Counted from the stretch's first letter, positions 34,280 through 45,959 are shown. The stretch: 62,000 nucleotides of DNA from Cristatella mucedo (GCA_009760855.2 WPIO01000007.1:11657501-11719500), one strand, 5' to 3'. Translations and numbers: made by a program. The notes: generated from the letters alone by a model not told the origin.

Positions 34280-34735
34280 CCAGGCCAAACATCGTACCAC
34301 CCGCTTTTCGGAACCCAAGAGTTTATCAATACTTCGTACAAACATCAAATCTTTTGGAGATTGTGCATTTAGTTTGTATGCTCCCAAAGCCTGGAACTCA
34401 CTCCCGACTTGCGTCAGAACATCCCCTGACCTGACCACATTTAAAAAGAACTGAAAAACACACATATTTAGGACAGCATTTAGTGGGTCCCTGTGATTCG
34501 TCCTTCATGTGCTTATGCATGCTGACTCTGTGCATGCTGCCACTAACCACACTTGCATGCTGACCCTGTGCATGTCACCCCTAGCCATGTAATTCATGTT
34601 GTTTACCAAGCATTATATTACTCACCATTCAATCGCGTTTCCCTTTGCAGCAAATGTAAAGCGCCTAGAAAGAGATTGAGTTCTCCGAGGGCGCTTTATC
34701 AAGTGTATTATTATTATTATTATCATTAGACAGAA
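34280..34735 (+). mobile_element. LINE A C-terminus, 3' UTR and intact tail
   Basis: Starts at QAKHRTTRFSEP (GCCAAACATCGTACCACCCG) and continues through [20 protein letters not shown] to the FSGSL end, with one stop in LKKN-. The 3' UTR duplication is at 34515-34580. The hairpin AAAGCGCC/GGGCGCTTT is perfect at 34658-34698, with (ATT)n to 34726. Confidence 0.9.
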
Positions 34736-34739
34736 TATA

Positions 34740-35854
34740 CTGCATGCATACTGCCCACGGTGCCTTGCAGCGAATGCATCCGGAGCTCAGTGAGCAACGG
34801 ATGCACTCTATATTAATTTGTTCTTGGCCTTAAAAGCTTTGCAGCATCCCGGACAAAGCAGAGCAAAAGCAAGAAATGGACGTTCTTCTACTTGATAGTT
34901 GCTACCCTTATCTGATGGCAGAGCCCCTGTTTATACAATCGCAAATAAAATATCAGAGCAACGTATTAATCATGGAGATACTACCTTCCAAAGTACACTC
35001 ATACAGCATTAAGAACAGCTTGCAAGAGTGGTCTTTGAAGAGCAGTTAACGAGGAGCTTTAAAGTCGTACTGCTTAGCTCGCGATTCACAGAATACTAAC
35101 GAATATTGTGCAGTGAACACGAAGCTTGGCTGGGATGGCATGATTGGCATTTCCACCACGGTTGTCAGCTGCCTTGCCCCAGGCACATGCAGGCCTCAGT
35201 CTTACAGAGCGAATACGCACACCGAGAACGCACTCGTTCGTCAGTACTGACACTTAAGCAGCCAGACCGCACATCCGTTCATAACCTACTGAGCCGCTCA
35301 CGCTCTCCTCCGCTTTTGCACTTCCGCATTGGACAAACGGCCAATGGGTGGCGGTGGCGACGTTGGTGCGTACAAAGCATCGATCGGCCAGCATACAGCG
35401 TTCCTCGAACTAGGAGTAGCCGAAACCTGTATACAGCTTATACTGGCCGCTCCTAGCTTGCGGGAGCCCAGTAGCGGCCTACTTTTCGGGCCAGCCGGTC
35501 TTTCCGCTTCCGGCGCCTGTTGGAGTTCTCTGCGTCTTCTTTGAACAGAGTGGCTGACGTCGTGCGAAGCAGCACAGCCCGTCCGTGGGCACCACTCTGA
35601 CGGACAGCAGGCCCAGCTGCATGCATGGTGAGCAGACGTTGCCTGACAGCTTTATGGCCAGACCAGGCACTGCTTTTAGGCTCCCTGCTTGCAGATTAAT
35701 CCAATTAATTCACGAAAGGCAGCAGCAATTAACGAATAGTCTCCACGTGTTACCCAGGTTCAGCCATTTTAGATACCGTTAAAGCCTGGCCGACAGTGTG
35801 TGTCTCCCTCTTCACCTCACTAGGCGCATACATTGAACGAGGCAGTCAGTGTTC
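34740..35854. other. GC-richer unassigned block
   Basis: 35100-35700 is GC-rich with overlapping open frames on both strands (116 codons plus, 63 minus). I recognise no protein. CpG density suggests a gene-near block, but there is no further support. Confidence 0.28.
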
Positions 35855-35930
35855 GATGTGGGCCTACTTTCAGTCAAGAAACATGGCCAAAATCAGGGCC
35901 TGCTTAGATAAAAATACGACCGCCAAAGTA
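35855..35930 (+). mobile_element. LINE A internal fragment
   Basis: CCTACTTTCAGTCAAGAAAC ... ATGGCCAAAATCAGGGCCTG reads AYFQSRNMAKIRACLDKNTT, the segment equal to FQLHNIAKIRACLDKDTTSK. It abuts the 3' end of the LINE B copy. Confidence 0.7.
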
Positions 35931-35931
35931 A

Positions 35932-38270
35932 TGCAATGCAATGTATTCTCGTCTGCAACTCCAAAGAGCAACAAAGACTGTTTGGCTGTTACAGAGGATA
36001 TTTTTGCATAGCACACTCACAGCCTAAGCAGCTATCGGCACGAATTTGGTAGCCAATTAACTTTACCTCATGTGATAAAGAGAAACTGAAAAGCATAGCC
36101 GTAAAGAGATTCTGAAAAGCATAGATGAGTCAGGAGAACGGTTGAGATAGTGAGCACTACAGAAGTAGCACCTTAGAACGGTGTAAAAGTGCCATAGTGG
36201 TAGCAGGATAGTAGTTACCTTTGCTCTAGAATCGCTGAAGTAAGTTTCACAGTCTAGGACAGTATAGGCAGAGCTATAAGTATAATGCACTTGATAAAGC
36301 GCCCTCAGAGAACTTAATCTCTTTCTAGGCAATTTACATTTGCTGCAAAGGGAAACGTGATTGAATGGTGAATAATATCATGCTTGATAAACAGCATGTA
36401 TAAAACATGGTTAGGGATGATATGCACAGGGTCAGCATGCAAATGTGGTTAGTGGCAGCATGCACATTGTCAGCACGCATAAGCACATCAATGACGAATC
36501 ACAGGGACCCACTAAATGCTGTCCTAAATAGGTGTGTTTTTAAGTTCCTATTAACTGTGGTCAAGTCAGGGGACGTTCTGACACAAGTCGGGAGCGAGTT
36601 CCGGCTTTGGGAGCATACGAGCTAAATGCATGGTCTGCAAAGGACTTGAGGTTTGTACGAGGTATTGTAGACTGTTGGATTCAGAAAAGCTGGTGGCACG
36701 ATGCTTGGCCTGATGGGGGAGTAGATCTGAGAGATACGTTGGAGCAAAAGAGTGAAGTGACATAACAGTGAGCGACAGAACTTTGAAGTCGATCTGTTGC
36801 TTGACTGGTAGCCAGAGCAGGTCGGCGAGCAGTGGTGTGATGTGGCAATTGCGACGCTCACGACAGACAAGCCTAGCTGCACAGTTTTGCACAAGCTGTA
36901 ATCGCCTGATTGCAACTACCGGTAGGACCTAAGGCTTTCGTTGCCAACGGTCTTTAAGCGGAGAAGTGAGACAGGTAATATATCTTCCATAAAGGATCTG
37001 AGGGCAAGAGGAGGCTGAAACTAGTGGAGCAGTTCAGCTAGATATGAAGAAGCCAGGCAATGAAGGGTATCGTGAGTCAAAGTAAGAACTTTTCTCTCTA
37101 TCCGTTGCTCAACCGGCATCCATACAAGCTCTTTTAGCAAAGGAGACACGTGCTCAAACCTCTGGGACTTGAAGACAAGCCTTGTAGCCATATTCATAGC
37201 CAGCTGCAGTGGCCTAGTTGCTTTCTTTGGTAGCCCAGCCAAAAAGGAATTACAATAATCAAGCCGAGACAAAACTAAGGAGCTAGTTAGATTTTTTACA
37301 ATCCACTGTGGAAGACAACTCCTAATCTTGGATAGGAATCGGACGTGATGGCTAGCTGCAGAAGCAGTCTTCTGAATGAAGCTTTTAAAATTGAGGCAGC
37401 TGTCGAAAACGACACCTAAATTTTGAGCACGTGGTGATGGTCGCACAACAGCATCACCTATTCGAAGAGCAAAGCCTTTTAATCCAGCCGCACGCTTAGG
37501 GTGTCTTATGAGCATCAGTTCGTTTTTATCTTCATTTAGTTTCAAGAATTTTTCCGACATCCAGGATCAAATTTCGGCAAGGCGAGCATTCAGTTTCTCA
37601 GTTGCTGCCGCAGATTCCGACGGTTTGAATGACAAATACAGCTGAGTATTGTCAGCATTAAAGTGCTATCCTATTCCATGGGCCTTAATCACTTTTCCCA
37701 GAGGTGGAATATAAATTGAGAACAGCAAGGGACCGAGTATGGACCCTTGAGGGACTCCACAGGTGACCCGTCTCGTGTGTGAGAAATGACCCCCACACGA
37801 CACGCATTGAACACGATCAGACAAGTACGATTTAAACCAGGCGAGTGCCTCGTCTGCCAGACCGATCGTTGTTCTCAGTCGTTCAAGAAGAACACCGTGA
37901 TCAATGGTGTCGAAGGCAGCTGACAGATCTAGCAGAGCTAGGGCAGTGACATTCCCGTCATCGTTGCATCATAAGAAGCCACTGATTACACGAAGATGAG
38001 CAGTTTCAGTAGATCTGTGTCGTTTTAATCCTGACAGAAAGTTTTCTGAAAGTTTATTCTGTTCAATGTGCTGAGCGACAATCTTCTCAAGAATCATTAA
38101 TAAAAAAGAAAGAATGGAAACTAGGCAATACTTTGAAAGGACCCCTATACCTGATCTAGGTTTTTCAAGTACCGGTCTAACGATGGCCGATTTGAAAGAC
38201 TCGATTGCTATTTTATTTTCCACAGAAGCATTACTAATCTCAGTTATTGCCAAGTTGGTCTGCAAGTGAA
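35932..38270 (-). mobile_element. LINE B, longest copy, split by nested LINE A
   Basis: Right to left: N-terminal RT block at 38265-37969 (ESFKSAIVRPVLEKPRSGIG, ILEKIVAQHIEQ, HRSTETAHLRVI). The palm at about 37560-37960 has AAFDTIDHGVLLERL, GVPQGSILGPLLFSIY and a mutated catalytic box, FNADNTQLY in place of YADDT. Then 37560-37021: SEKFLKLNEDKNELMLIRHP, LSRLDYCNSFLAGLPKKATR, LVWMPVEQRIERKVL. Stop codons interrupt the palm. The element is cut at about 36925 by a LINE A copy and resumes at about 36283 with AGTCTAGGAC and the 3' UTR down to about 35932, ending in a TACATTA-like tail. It is a dead CR1/L2-like element that gives the best view of family B. Confidence 0.9.
36283..36925 (-). mobile_element. 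LINE A nested inside LINE B
   Basis: A 5'-truncated A copy: tail ATAATGCACTTGATAAAGCG at 36283, hairpin 36300-36345, 3' UTR, C-terminus (YAPK-ELAPDLC end), [20 protein letters not shown], up to QLVQNCAARLV near 36900. B sequence flanks it. On the left stands TCTAGGACAG...GCAGAGCTATAA; on the right TAGGACCTAAGGCTTTCGTT. In uninterrupted B (15760) these are one segment (CTAGGACCTGCAGAGATAAA). The repeated TAGGAC is a candidate target-site duplication. Confidence 0.88.
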
Positions 38271-38384
38271 AAAACAGAGATAGTGGAAGAGAATATTTAA
38301 GTGACGAGCTCTTTTTATTAGCCTTTATTCAGAGTCACATCGCATGCAGAACCTCAGAAAATCTCTTTAGGAAGGTCAAAGGTT

Positions 38385-39690
38385 GCGACTCAAAATTGAC
38401 AGGAGTCAAATTAATCCAGGGCATCGCGGGTACTGCACTGCAATGGCTTAAGTCCTACCTCAGTGAAAGACTCCAGAGCATTAATGTGAACGGCAAAAGG
38501 TCATCATAGGAACCATTGAAGTATGGGGTACCACAAGGCTCCGTGCTCGGCCAGTTTCTTTTAACTGTTTATGCTCTCTCTCTTGCCCATGTGATTGGCT
38601 GGCACAACCTAGACTTTCACTTCCATGCAGATGACACCCAGTTGTACCCTTGCTTTGATCCCTCACAGCCCTGTAGCATGTCGAATTCTGTCGACTCCCC
38701 TGCTGCGTGTATTGATGACATATGCAGATGGGTGGCAGCAAACTTTCTTACTTTGAGCGATGATAAAACAACTTCCTTGTTATGGGCAAACCAAGTGTGA
38801 TTAAGAAATTTGAAAATCTAGTACTCAATCGGTTGTTCCAGCATGTCTCTTGCTGAATCTGCACGAAATAATTGCGTCCTATTTCAAAGTGACCTTTCAT
38901 TAGACGACCACATCAGTTCCACAGTCACGTCTGCCTGCTTTCAGCTACATAATATTGCTGAAATTCGGGCTCGCTTAGGCTAGGATACTCGATCTAAATT
39001 GTTCCATGCATCTGTGACATCTAATCACGACTTCAGTAACTTATTGTGAGCTGGTATACCGATCTGTGCAATCGGGTGCTTAAAGTTGACACAAAAAATC
39101 TGCATCCAGGCCTGTCTGTCGTGAGCAGTTGCCACATCTTACCACTTCTCACCGACCTGCACTCACTCCAAGTCACGCAGTGCATCGACTTCAAGGTTCT
39201 GTCACTCATTTTTAAGTCTCTTCATTCTTTGGCTCCAGCGTACCTATCAGATCTACTCTCCCGTCAGGCTAAGCATCATACTGCCTGCTTTTCTGAGTCT
39301 AATCGTTTATCTATACCTCGAACGAGCCTCAATTCCTTTGGAGACAACGCCTTTAGTTCGTATGCTCACAAAGCCTGGAACTCACGTTCGACGGGCGTCA
39401 CGACATCCCAGACTTGACGACGTTTAAAAAAGCTAACAAGCTTATATTTGTCACAGCATTTAGTGAGTCTTTGAGATTCGTCCTTTGTGTGCCTATGCGT
39501 GCTGACACTATGCATGATGCCACACACCATAGTTCCATATCACCTGTACCCATGTTAATTTTTTTACATGGTTCACGCTACCTCTGAACATATAATAATG
39601 CTTCCTTCACAGCACAGGCAAAGTGCCTAGAAACAGATTAAGTCCTCTGACGGTGCTATGCAAATATATTATAGTAATAATTGTTATTAT
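38385..39690 (+). mobile_element. LINE A, RT palm to tail
   Basis: Starts upstream of the palm (TALQWLKSYLSERLQSINVN). GVPQGSVLGQFLLTVYALSL and the catalytic box FHADDTQLYPCF, where the tyrosine is replaced by histidine but both aspartates remain, fall at 38516-38800. It then runs through FQSDLSLDDHISSTVTSACF, a poorly kept middle, LSVVSSCHILPLLTDLHSLQ (39100-39180), APAYLSDLLSRQAKHHTACF and the end near 39420. A variant tail follows, with hairpin arms AAAGTGCC and GGTGCTAT (39618-39660) still pairable through G-U. Confidence 0.88.
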
Positions 39691-39699
39691 CTATATAAA

Positions 39700-40285
39700 A
39701 GCATTAGTGCATGCCTTTCTTCTTGACTTGACTGAATTCTTAAAATCTACTCATAGCGGAATAGAGTTCAGTAGCTCCATGTCTTGGTAACTCCTATGGC
39801 CCATGTCTAGATGGAGACCAGCCTAGTTTGACACTCTGCCTAGCCTGATGGAGACTAGCTGCCTAGTCTGACACGAGGCTTAGCAGTCAGCTCTGAATCT
39901 ACTTATAACGAAACAACACACTTGGTGCCACTCAGTGACTCAGCAGACATAGCGGCTGGTGACATCATTTTCTGTTGACGGTGGCAGCTGCTGTTGAGGA
40001 GCGACCAGGACGACACTGCAGGTTTCGACGATTTCCACAGCCTGCACTCTCTTGGCTACATGAATTCCTGCTAACCTATTCTTAGAGTTATTGACCTTCG
40101 CTGAACCCATTGAGCGAAACGAGCCACTACAGGTTTGAAAACAGTCGAAGGAGCAATTCCACACAAGTATATAAATATATGAAATCTTTAAACCTACAAA
40201 GTAACCATCAATAAGTATTTTGAGCAAATCGATCCAGAGTCAGCACTGCTGCAAGTGCATAATGAATGACCTTCTGTCAAATACT
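39700..40285. other. Unassigned sequence
   Basis: Contains a local duplication (CTAGTTTGACACTCTGCCTA / CTAGTCTGACACGAGGCTTA, about 39822 and 39866). No protein recognised. Confidence 0.35.
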
Positions 40286-40289
40286 GACT

Positions 40290-41065
40290 CTGGTAGTCTC
40301 TCTTAGGTCTACTGGCTCTCTCGGCAGATCTTTATACCCTCGGTTCTCATGTCCTCATTTCGCCCCTATCCTCTCGCCTACGCATTAGAGACACTGAGCT
40401 TCGTGGTTTAGGTCCTATCTCAGTGGGATAATTTAGAGAGCAAATGTTGTCAACGGCCAACTCGCATCAAGCGAGTCTTTACATTACCGATTGCCTATGG
40501 GATCCGTCTCACGTTCACTTATTTTCCTAATTTGTATTTTGAATTTATAATGAATTGATAATGAATATAATGAATGAATTTATACTTTTCCTTTGCTGAT
40601 GTAGCCCCTGATGTATACCAGGATATAAGGACATAAGGACATACTCTCAATTTTATGCAACCGATGCACAGCTGTACTTGTGCTTTGATCTTACCCCGTT
40701 TTCGTCATCTCCAATTCGGTCAGGTCCCATGTAGCATGTTTTGCTGACACTAGCAATTGGATGAAATAAGCCATGTTAAATTGAATGACAACACCCCCAA
40801 ATTCCTGGCTATGAGCTGACCTAGTGTTACTCAGAAATTGAACAGCCTGAGCATAAAAACTAGGACAGAGTAAATCTTGTGTAGCTCTTCACGCGATCTG
40901 AGTTTATAGTTATTAAAGGATTTTTCACTAGGGAAACAGATTAGATCCACAGTCTAGTCTGCCTACTTTCAGCTACGGAACATGGCTCAGATTTTGACTT
41001 GCTTGGACATTGATATCTCAACCCAGCTAGTTCACGCGCAATCCCGTCAAAACTTCAGTAAAAAT
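40290..41065 (+). mobile_element. LINE A, old copy with palm
   Basis: Strongly decayed but collinear: LRGLGPISVG-like DNA, PMGSVSRSLIFLICI (for GVPQGSVLGPVLF) near 40495, FYATDAQLYLCFDLT at about 40655-40695 with the catalytic aspartates lost, LNDNTPKFLA, and then TVWSAYFQLRNMAQILTCLD at about 40950-41010. No 3' end. AT-rich DNA interrupts it at 40530-40640. Confidence 0.72.
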
Positions 41066-41887
41066 TTGCGGCTGGTAAGGCACTGTCACCGTCTGAGTAG
41101 GCGGAGTCGGGAGCCAGCTGGAAATAGATGAGTCGGTCGAGAACAATGAAGCGGTGGCGACCCTGTACGAATAGCAGCATGCGGCTGGCCAGGCAAGGAA
41201 GCTTAGGGCTAGAGCCAGAGCGGTTTATTTGTTTAATCACCAGGGGTCAAGGTAAACCGCCGACGTCGGAAGTCGCTCATTTGGCTCGGTAGATGGGCTA
41301 AAGACATACACTACGGACGTAGGGACGAGAGAGCATGCACCAATCAATCAATCCGCTGATGAATCAATCACTCTTGGTCTCAGACACTGGCGGGTAGGAG
41401 CTGCTAAAACCTGCCGATGACTCAGGCTGTTCTGTCGACTGTAACAGTGGCGAGGCACTGATCTTGTCTTTAGTTTGTATGCATGCGCACCGCTTGTGGA
41501 TTAATCATTGATGCTCAAAATGGGTAATGGGTGACTGTGAAATGTTGAGCTCGTCCCAAGCAGAGAGTGAGGGTTATTGCAATGCAACGTCAAGCGCGAG
41601 CTGATTGAACAGCACCACCGCAGGGAGCAGCGTTCGAGACCTAAGCACCGTTCAAGGTCACAAACGCTCGCTGTGCCTACGACGCTTGCTAAGATGCTGA
41701 CCCTCGGAGGCCGATTCCCGAGATCTACCTCCATGACCAACGAAACACGTCGGCCTTTAGTCAAATGAACGCACTGGGAAGCCGCGAAGATTCGCTATCG
41801 CCACGTAATCCTTGGCTTTGCCTTGGCTGCCGCACGAACCCACTCCAGCCTTATCAAACCTCTCCAAATCCTCGGTGGATCGCGTAG

Positions 41888-41889
<2 letters not shown>
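41066..41889. other. Unassigned sequence
   Basis: Contains an AATCAATCAATC run at 41341-41352. Otherwise no family recognised. Confidence 0.28.
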
Positions 41890-41932
<43 letters not shown>

Positions 41933-41946
41933 TCTCTCTCTATTTC
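41890..41946. repeat. (TC)n microsatellite
   Basis: About 27 TC units with one CACTC interruption. Confidence 0.95.
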
Positions 41947-42266
41947 TCATAAACGAGCTGCTCACTGCCTGTGGTGCCATAGTAGATGTACATTACACGT
42001 CTATTACGCGTTACTCCCGAAAGTACTGGTCACTGAAGACAACGCTTCGCCATCTTCCCTCGTGACGCAAGTGGGCTATTTTGTAGCGGGACGAAGGGAA
42101 GGACGGATTTCTCGCTTATCTTCTTTTCAAAAAATAGCTGCTGGCTTCCGCTGCTAATCTCTCAGTTCGCAATATATGTTACTATTTTATGCAATATACT
42201 ACTTCCTTTCGTCGACGGCCGTATGTGTCTACCGATCGAAAACTGAAAAGATTATAAAAAAAAATA

Positions 42267-42430
42267 CTAGCCGATTTTTTACAGCCTCTTTTGTATAGTG
42301 ACAGAAGTGTCTTTACGGCAATCCTCACCGCTTGCAGTGCCTAAAGAGTCGCCCACCACAGGATTCGAACCCACGACATTGGGGCGATGTCGGGAAAAGC
42401 AACCGCCTTACCTAGTGAGCCATCACATCT
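42267..42430 (-). mobile_element. SINE1 with paired arm change
   Basis: Plus strand shows ACAGCCTCTTTTGTATAGTG (3' end), body, CCACCACAGGATTCGAACCC (B box 42360-42370), the arm palindrome CGACATTGGGGCGATGTCG (42374-42392), then GCAACCGCCTTACCTAGTGA and CCATCAC (A-box end). In other copies the arms read CGACCTCGG/CCGAGGTCG. Here the C at position 5 has become A and its partner G has become T, so pairing is kept at that position. Confidence 0.85.
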
Positions 42431-42544
42431 CATCGAAACCTCCAGGTCAGCTGAAGCTACCAATTAAAAAGACTGGCATCTTTCTGACATGAGTTTTAAT
42501 GTCAGTCGCAATTATTTAGCTTCGTAGCCTAATCACTATTTAAA
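42431..42544. other. Short spacer
   Basis: AT-rich spacer between SINE1 and a LINE A copy. No feature. Confidence 0.4.
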
Positions 42545-43095
42545 TTTAAATTCTTTTTAAATGTTAACGAGTCAGGAGATGTCGTGAAGCAAGTCAGGAG
42601 TGAGTTCCAGGCTTTGAGAGCATACGAACTAAAGGCATGGTTTCCAGAGTATGAGGTTTGTGCGAGGTATGGATAAACAGTTAGATTCCAAAAAGCGGGT
42701 GGTGCAATGCTTAGCCTGGTGGGGAAGTAGATCTGATAGGTAGGCTGGAGCCAAAGAATGACGGGACCTAAAAGTGAGTGACAAATCTTTGAATTCTATG
42801 CGTTGCTTTACTGGGCGCCCGTGCCGGTCAGCGAGAAGTGGTATGATGTGGCATCTTCACCGCTCACGACAGACAAGCCTAACTGCAGCGTTTTGCACCT
42901 GCTGTAAGCAAGAAAGTGCACAGACCAGTAGGCCAACTAGCAGTGAGTTACAGAAGTCAAGACGGGATGTCACAAATGCACGGACCAATTTAGACGTGGT
43001 CCTCCTGCCTAAACAAGCCCAAATTTTAGCAATGTTATTTAGCTGAAAGTACGCAGACTTGACTGTGGAGTTACTGATAGCAGGAGTCACGATAC
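42545..43095 (-). mobile_element. LINE A C-terminal half, no tail
   Basis: Minus frame 43090-42857: [52 protein letters not shown]. Further C-terminal landmarks continue to 42545, where similarity stops inside coding sequence. Neither 3' UTR nor tail is present. Confidence 0.87.
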
Positions 43096-43099
43096 GCTT

Positions 43100-43969
43100 G
43101 TCTATGCCATGCTTACACTACATGCTATGCATGGCTGTATACCAGTGCTCACATCTGCATAGTTTATATACTTTTATGCGTTGTAAGTATCTACACACGT
43201 AACTTTACGCGTGCATATGCGTGTGCAGAAAACAAATCTATGTGCTATTGGTTACACTTTAGCTTTCTCAATCAGCCAGGTTATCAGAGTTTGTTGGGTA
43301 TTATTAGCGGTTCATGAGTTGCTAAGAATTACGAGTAGGACATGCCATAATTGAGGGTTTAGGTTGTGATAAAATATCATCTGAAGTAATTTGCTTAGAG
43401 CCGTACTTCATGATTGTGCGTTGTTCAGTTGGCCTCACTCTGGTTGATAATTATGGAGCTTCAAGTGAACAGCATAAACTCTTTCTTGAAGCATATGCGA
43501 CCAATCGCTAGAATCGCTGCCATGCTTTGCTGTCGCCATTATACCTGGGTGCGTCGATGCTGCTGCAGCTATTCGTTGGCTGCCCTTCAAGGTGCTAGCT
43601 TCACCAGTATTCTGTCACGCGTACGCAAGAGCTATCACCCATCCAGATGCAGCTTTTTGAAATGACTTTAGTTCTGGAGAAAATGCACGCACATTCGCAA
43701 CATTTGATGTCAGATGTGAGATGGTCTCTGCTCCAAATTCTCTAACTTCGATAAATACTGCTTTGAAATTTGCCTAGTTTTGGGTAAGCACTACTTCGTA
43801 ATTCACACAGTTTAGAGTGATGATTTCTTTTTCGAATTCCGCATTCGTTCAGAGAAAGCAGCTATTTCAGCTTTCAGGAATCGCTTCAGCTATTAGTAAA
43901 TATCAAAATTCAGACAAGTCAACATGAAAAGGCATGCACTTACACTGTTGTATAGGTGATAATATTAAT
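43100..43969. other. Unassigned sequence
   Basis: An 83-codon cysteine-containing frame at 43414-43665 is not recognised. No repeat seen. Confidence 0.25.
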
Positions 43970-44020
43970 TATAATAATAATACACTTTCATTGCGCCACC
44001 AGATAACTTAATCTCTTTGT
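43970..44020 (-). mobile_element. LINE A tail stub
   Basis: AATAATACACTTTCATTGCG ... AACTTAATCTCTTTGTAATA is the first 45 or so bases of a minus-strand A tail, cut at an AAT tract where the next copy begins. This suggests a later insertion at the tail repeat of an earlier copy. Confidence 0.7.
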
Positions 44021-44024
44021 AATA

Positions 44025-45195
44025 ATAATAATAATAATGCACTTGATAAAGCGCCCTCAGAGAACTTAATCTCTTTCTAGGCGCTTTACATTTGCTGCAA
44101 AGTGAAATGCAATCGAATGGTAAAAAAAATCATGCTTGAAAAACAAACAAAATGAATAACATGGTTAGGGATGATATGCACAGGGTCAGCATGCAAATGT
44201 GGTTAGTGGCAGCATGCACATTGTCAGCACGCATAAGCACATCAAGGACGAATCACAGGGACCCACTAAATGCTGTCCTAAATAGGTGTGTTTTTAAGTT
44301 CCTTTTAAATGTGGTCAAGTCAGGGGATGTTCTGACGCAGGTCGGGAGGGAGTTCCAGGCTTTGGGAGCATACGAACTAAATGCACGGTTTCCAAAGGAT
44401 TTAAGGTTTGTACGAGGTATTGATAAACTCTTGGGTTCCGAAAAGCGGGTGGTACGATGCTTGGCCTGATGGGGTAGTATACCTGAGAGATAGGCTGGAG
44501 CCATAGAATGAAAGGACCTAAACGGAGCAACAAAACCTTGAAGTCGATCCGTTGCTTGACTGGTAGCCAGTGCAGGTCGGCGAGAAGTGGAGTAATGTGG
44601 CAACTGCGACGCTCACGACAGACAAGCCTAGCTGCAGAGTTTTGCACCAGCTGCAATCGCCTGATCGCACATGCTGGTAGGCCAGTAAGCAGTGAATTGC
44701 AGAAGTCGAGACGGGATGTCACGAATGCATGGACCAACTTGGACGTGGTATCTTTATCTAAACAAGCGCAAATTTTAGTAATGTTATGAAGCTGAAAAAA
44801 TAGGCAGATTTGACTGTGGAGCTGATATGGTCGTCTAACGAGAGGTCACTATGGAATATGACACCTAGATTTCGAGCTGATTCAACTGGACATATGCTGG
44901 CAGAACCAATTTTGAGAGTCAGCCTTTCCAATCTCTGAATCACACTGGTTTTGCCCATAACTAGTAAGTTATTTTTATTATCGTTTAGTTTTAGAAAATT
45001 TGCTGCCATCCATTTGCGGATGTCATCAATGCACGCAGCAAGTGAGTTGAGAGAATTTGAGGTGCTTGAAGGCTCGGAGGGATCAAAGCAAAGGTACAAC
45101 TGAGTGTCATCCGCATAGAAGTGAAAGCCTAGATTGTGCTTGGCAATCACATTAGCAAGAGGCAGAGTATAAACCGTGAAAAGAACCGGACCAGG
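44025..45195 (-). mobile_element. LINE A, most complete RT-to-tail copy
   Basis: Right to left: NVIAKHNLGFHFYADDTQLY with catalytic box intact (45150-45090), CIDDIRKWMAANFLKLNDNK, LVMGKTSVIQRLERLTLKI, FHSDLSLDDHISSTVKSAYF (to about 44790), then a frameshift. 44737-44315: [56 protein letters not shown] second shift gives the C-terminus at 44603-44253 ([20 protein letters not shown] to SGSL-stop). The 3' UTR and hairpin (44050-44100) and (AAT)n (44022-44037) complete it. Only a few changes separate it from an open frame, but the N-terminal half is absent. Confidence 0.94.
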
Positions 45196-45560
45196 TACTT
45201 TACATGTGCTGTAAAGGAAGTTAGATCATATAGTTAGTGGTAGTGTGCACAATCTCAACAGCCATAGCGTGGATAGAAGTGGCATGCATAGGGTCAGCAT
45301 GCAAATGTGGTAGCAGCATCGTGCCCAGTGTCAGCACGCACAATCATACAGAGAACATATCAGAAAGGCCCAGTAAATGCTATGATTAACAGTGCGTTTT
45401 AGCTTCTTTTTAAATGCTCGCCAGTCAGGGGATGTCATGACGTCAGTCGAGGGTGAATTCCAGGCTTTGGGAGCTTACGAACTAAACGCACGGTCTCCAA
45501 AGGATTTGTGGTTAGTACGAGGTAGTGGTAAACTGTTGGATTCCGAAAAGCGGGTGGTAT
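45195..45560 (-). mobile_element. LINE A 3' UTR and C-terminal end
   Basis: Begins within the tail (TACTTTACATGTGCTGTAAA, hairpin outer part lost) directly at the 5' truncation of the previous copy, so two minus copies stand in tandem. Runs to about 45560 in the RTTRFSES region. Confidence 0.8.
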
Positions 45561-45955
45561 TTACCCACACCCTATATAAACCTCAAATTCTTTAGAGATC
45601 GTGCCTTAATTCGCATGCTCTCCAAAGCCTCGAACTCACTCCCGACTTGGGTTACAACATCTCTTGACTTGTCCACATTTAAAATAAACTAAACACGCGT
45701 CTATTTATCACAGCATTTAGTGGTTTCCTGTGATACGTCTCGTATGGGCTTATGCGTAGTGACACTGGGCATGCTGCCACTAACCATAATTTCATGCTGA
45801 CCCTTTGCATGTCACCCCTAACCATGTTATTCTTGTTGTTGATTGAGCATGCTACCACTAACCATTCAATCGTGCTTTCTTTTGCAGCAAATATAAAGTG
45901 CCTAGAAGGAGATTGAGTTCCCTGAGGGCACCTTATCGAATGTATTATTCTCATT
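45560..45955 (+). mobile_element. LINE A C-terminal end and tail, inverted partner
   Basis: Starts at YKPQILRDRALIRMLSKAS-like sequence and includes the 3' UTR duplication (45760-45830), hairpin (45895-45935; arms AAAGTGCC and GGGCACCTT, a paired G/C-to-A/T type variant) and an ATTATT end. Head to head with the preceding copy at almost the same point of the element. Confidence 0.83.
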
Positions 45956-45959
45956 ATTT

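Noticed and set aside
37021-38265. A host reverse transcriptase or domesticated RT gene
   Set aside because: Stops, a mutated catalytic box, further copies in the window and an inserted LINE A all point to a dead transposon.
41800-42065. A gene with a Leu/Ser-rich segment at 41823-42065
   Set aside because: The middle is the (TC)n microsatellite, and the flanks show no domain or splice pattern.
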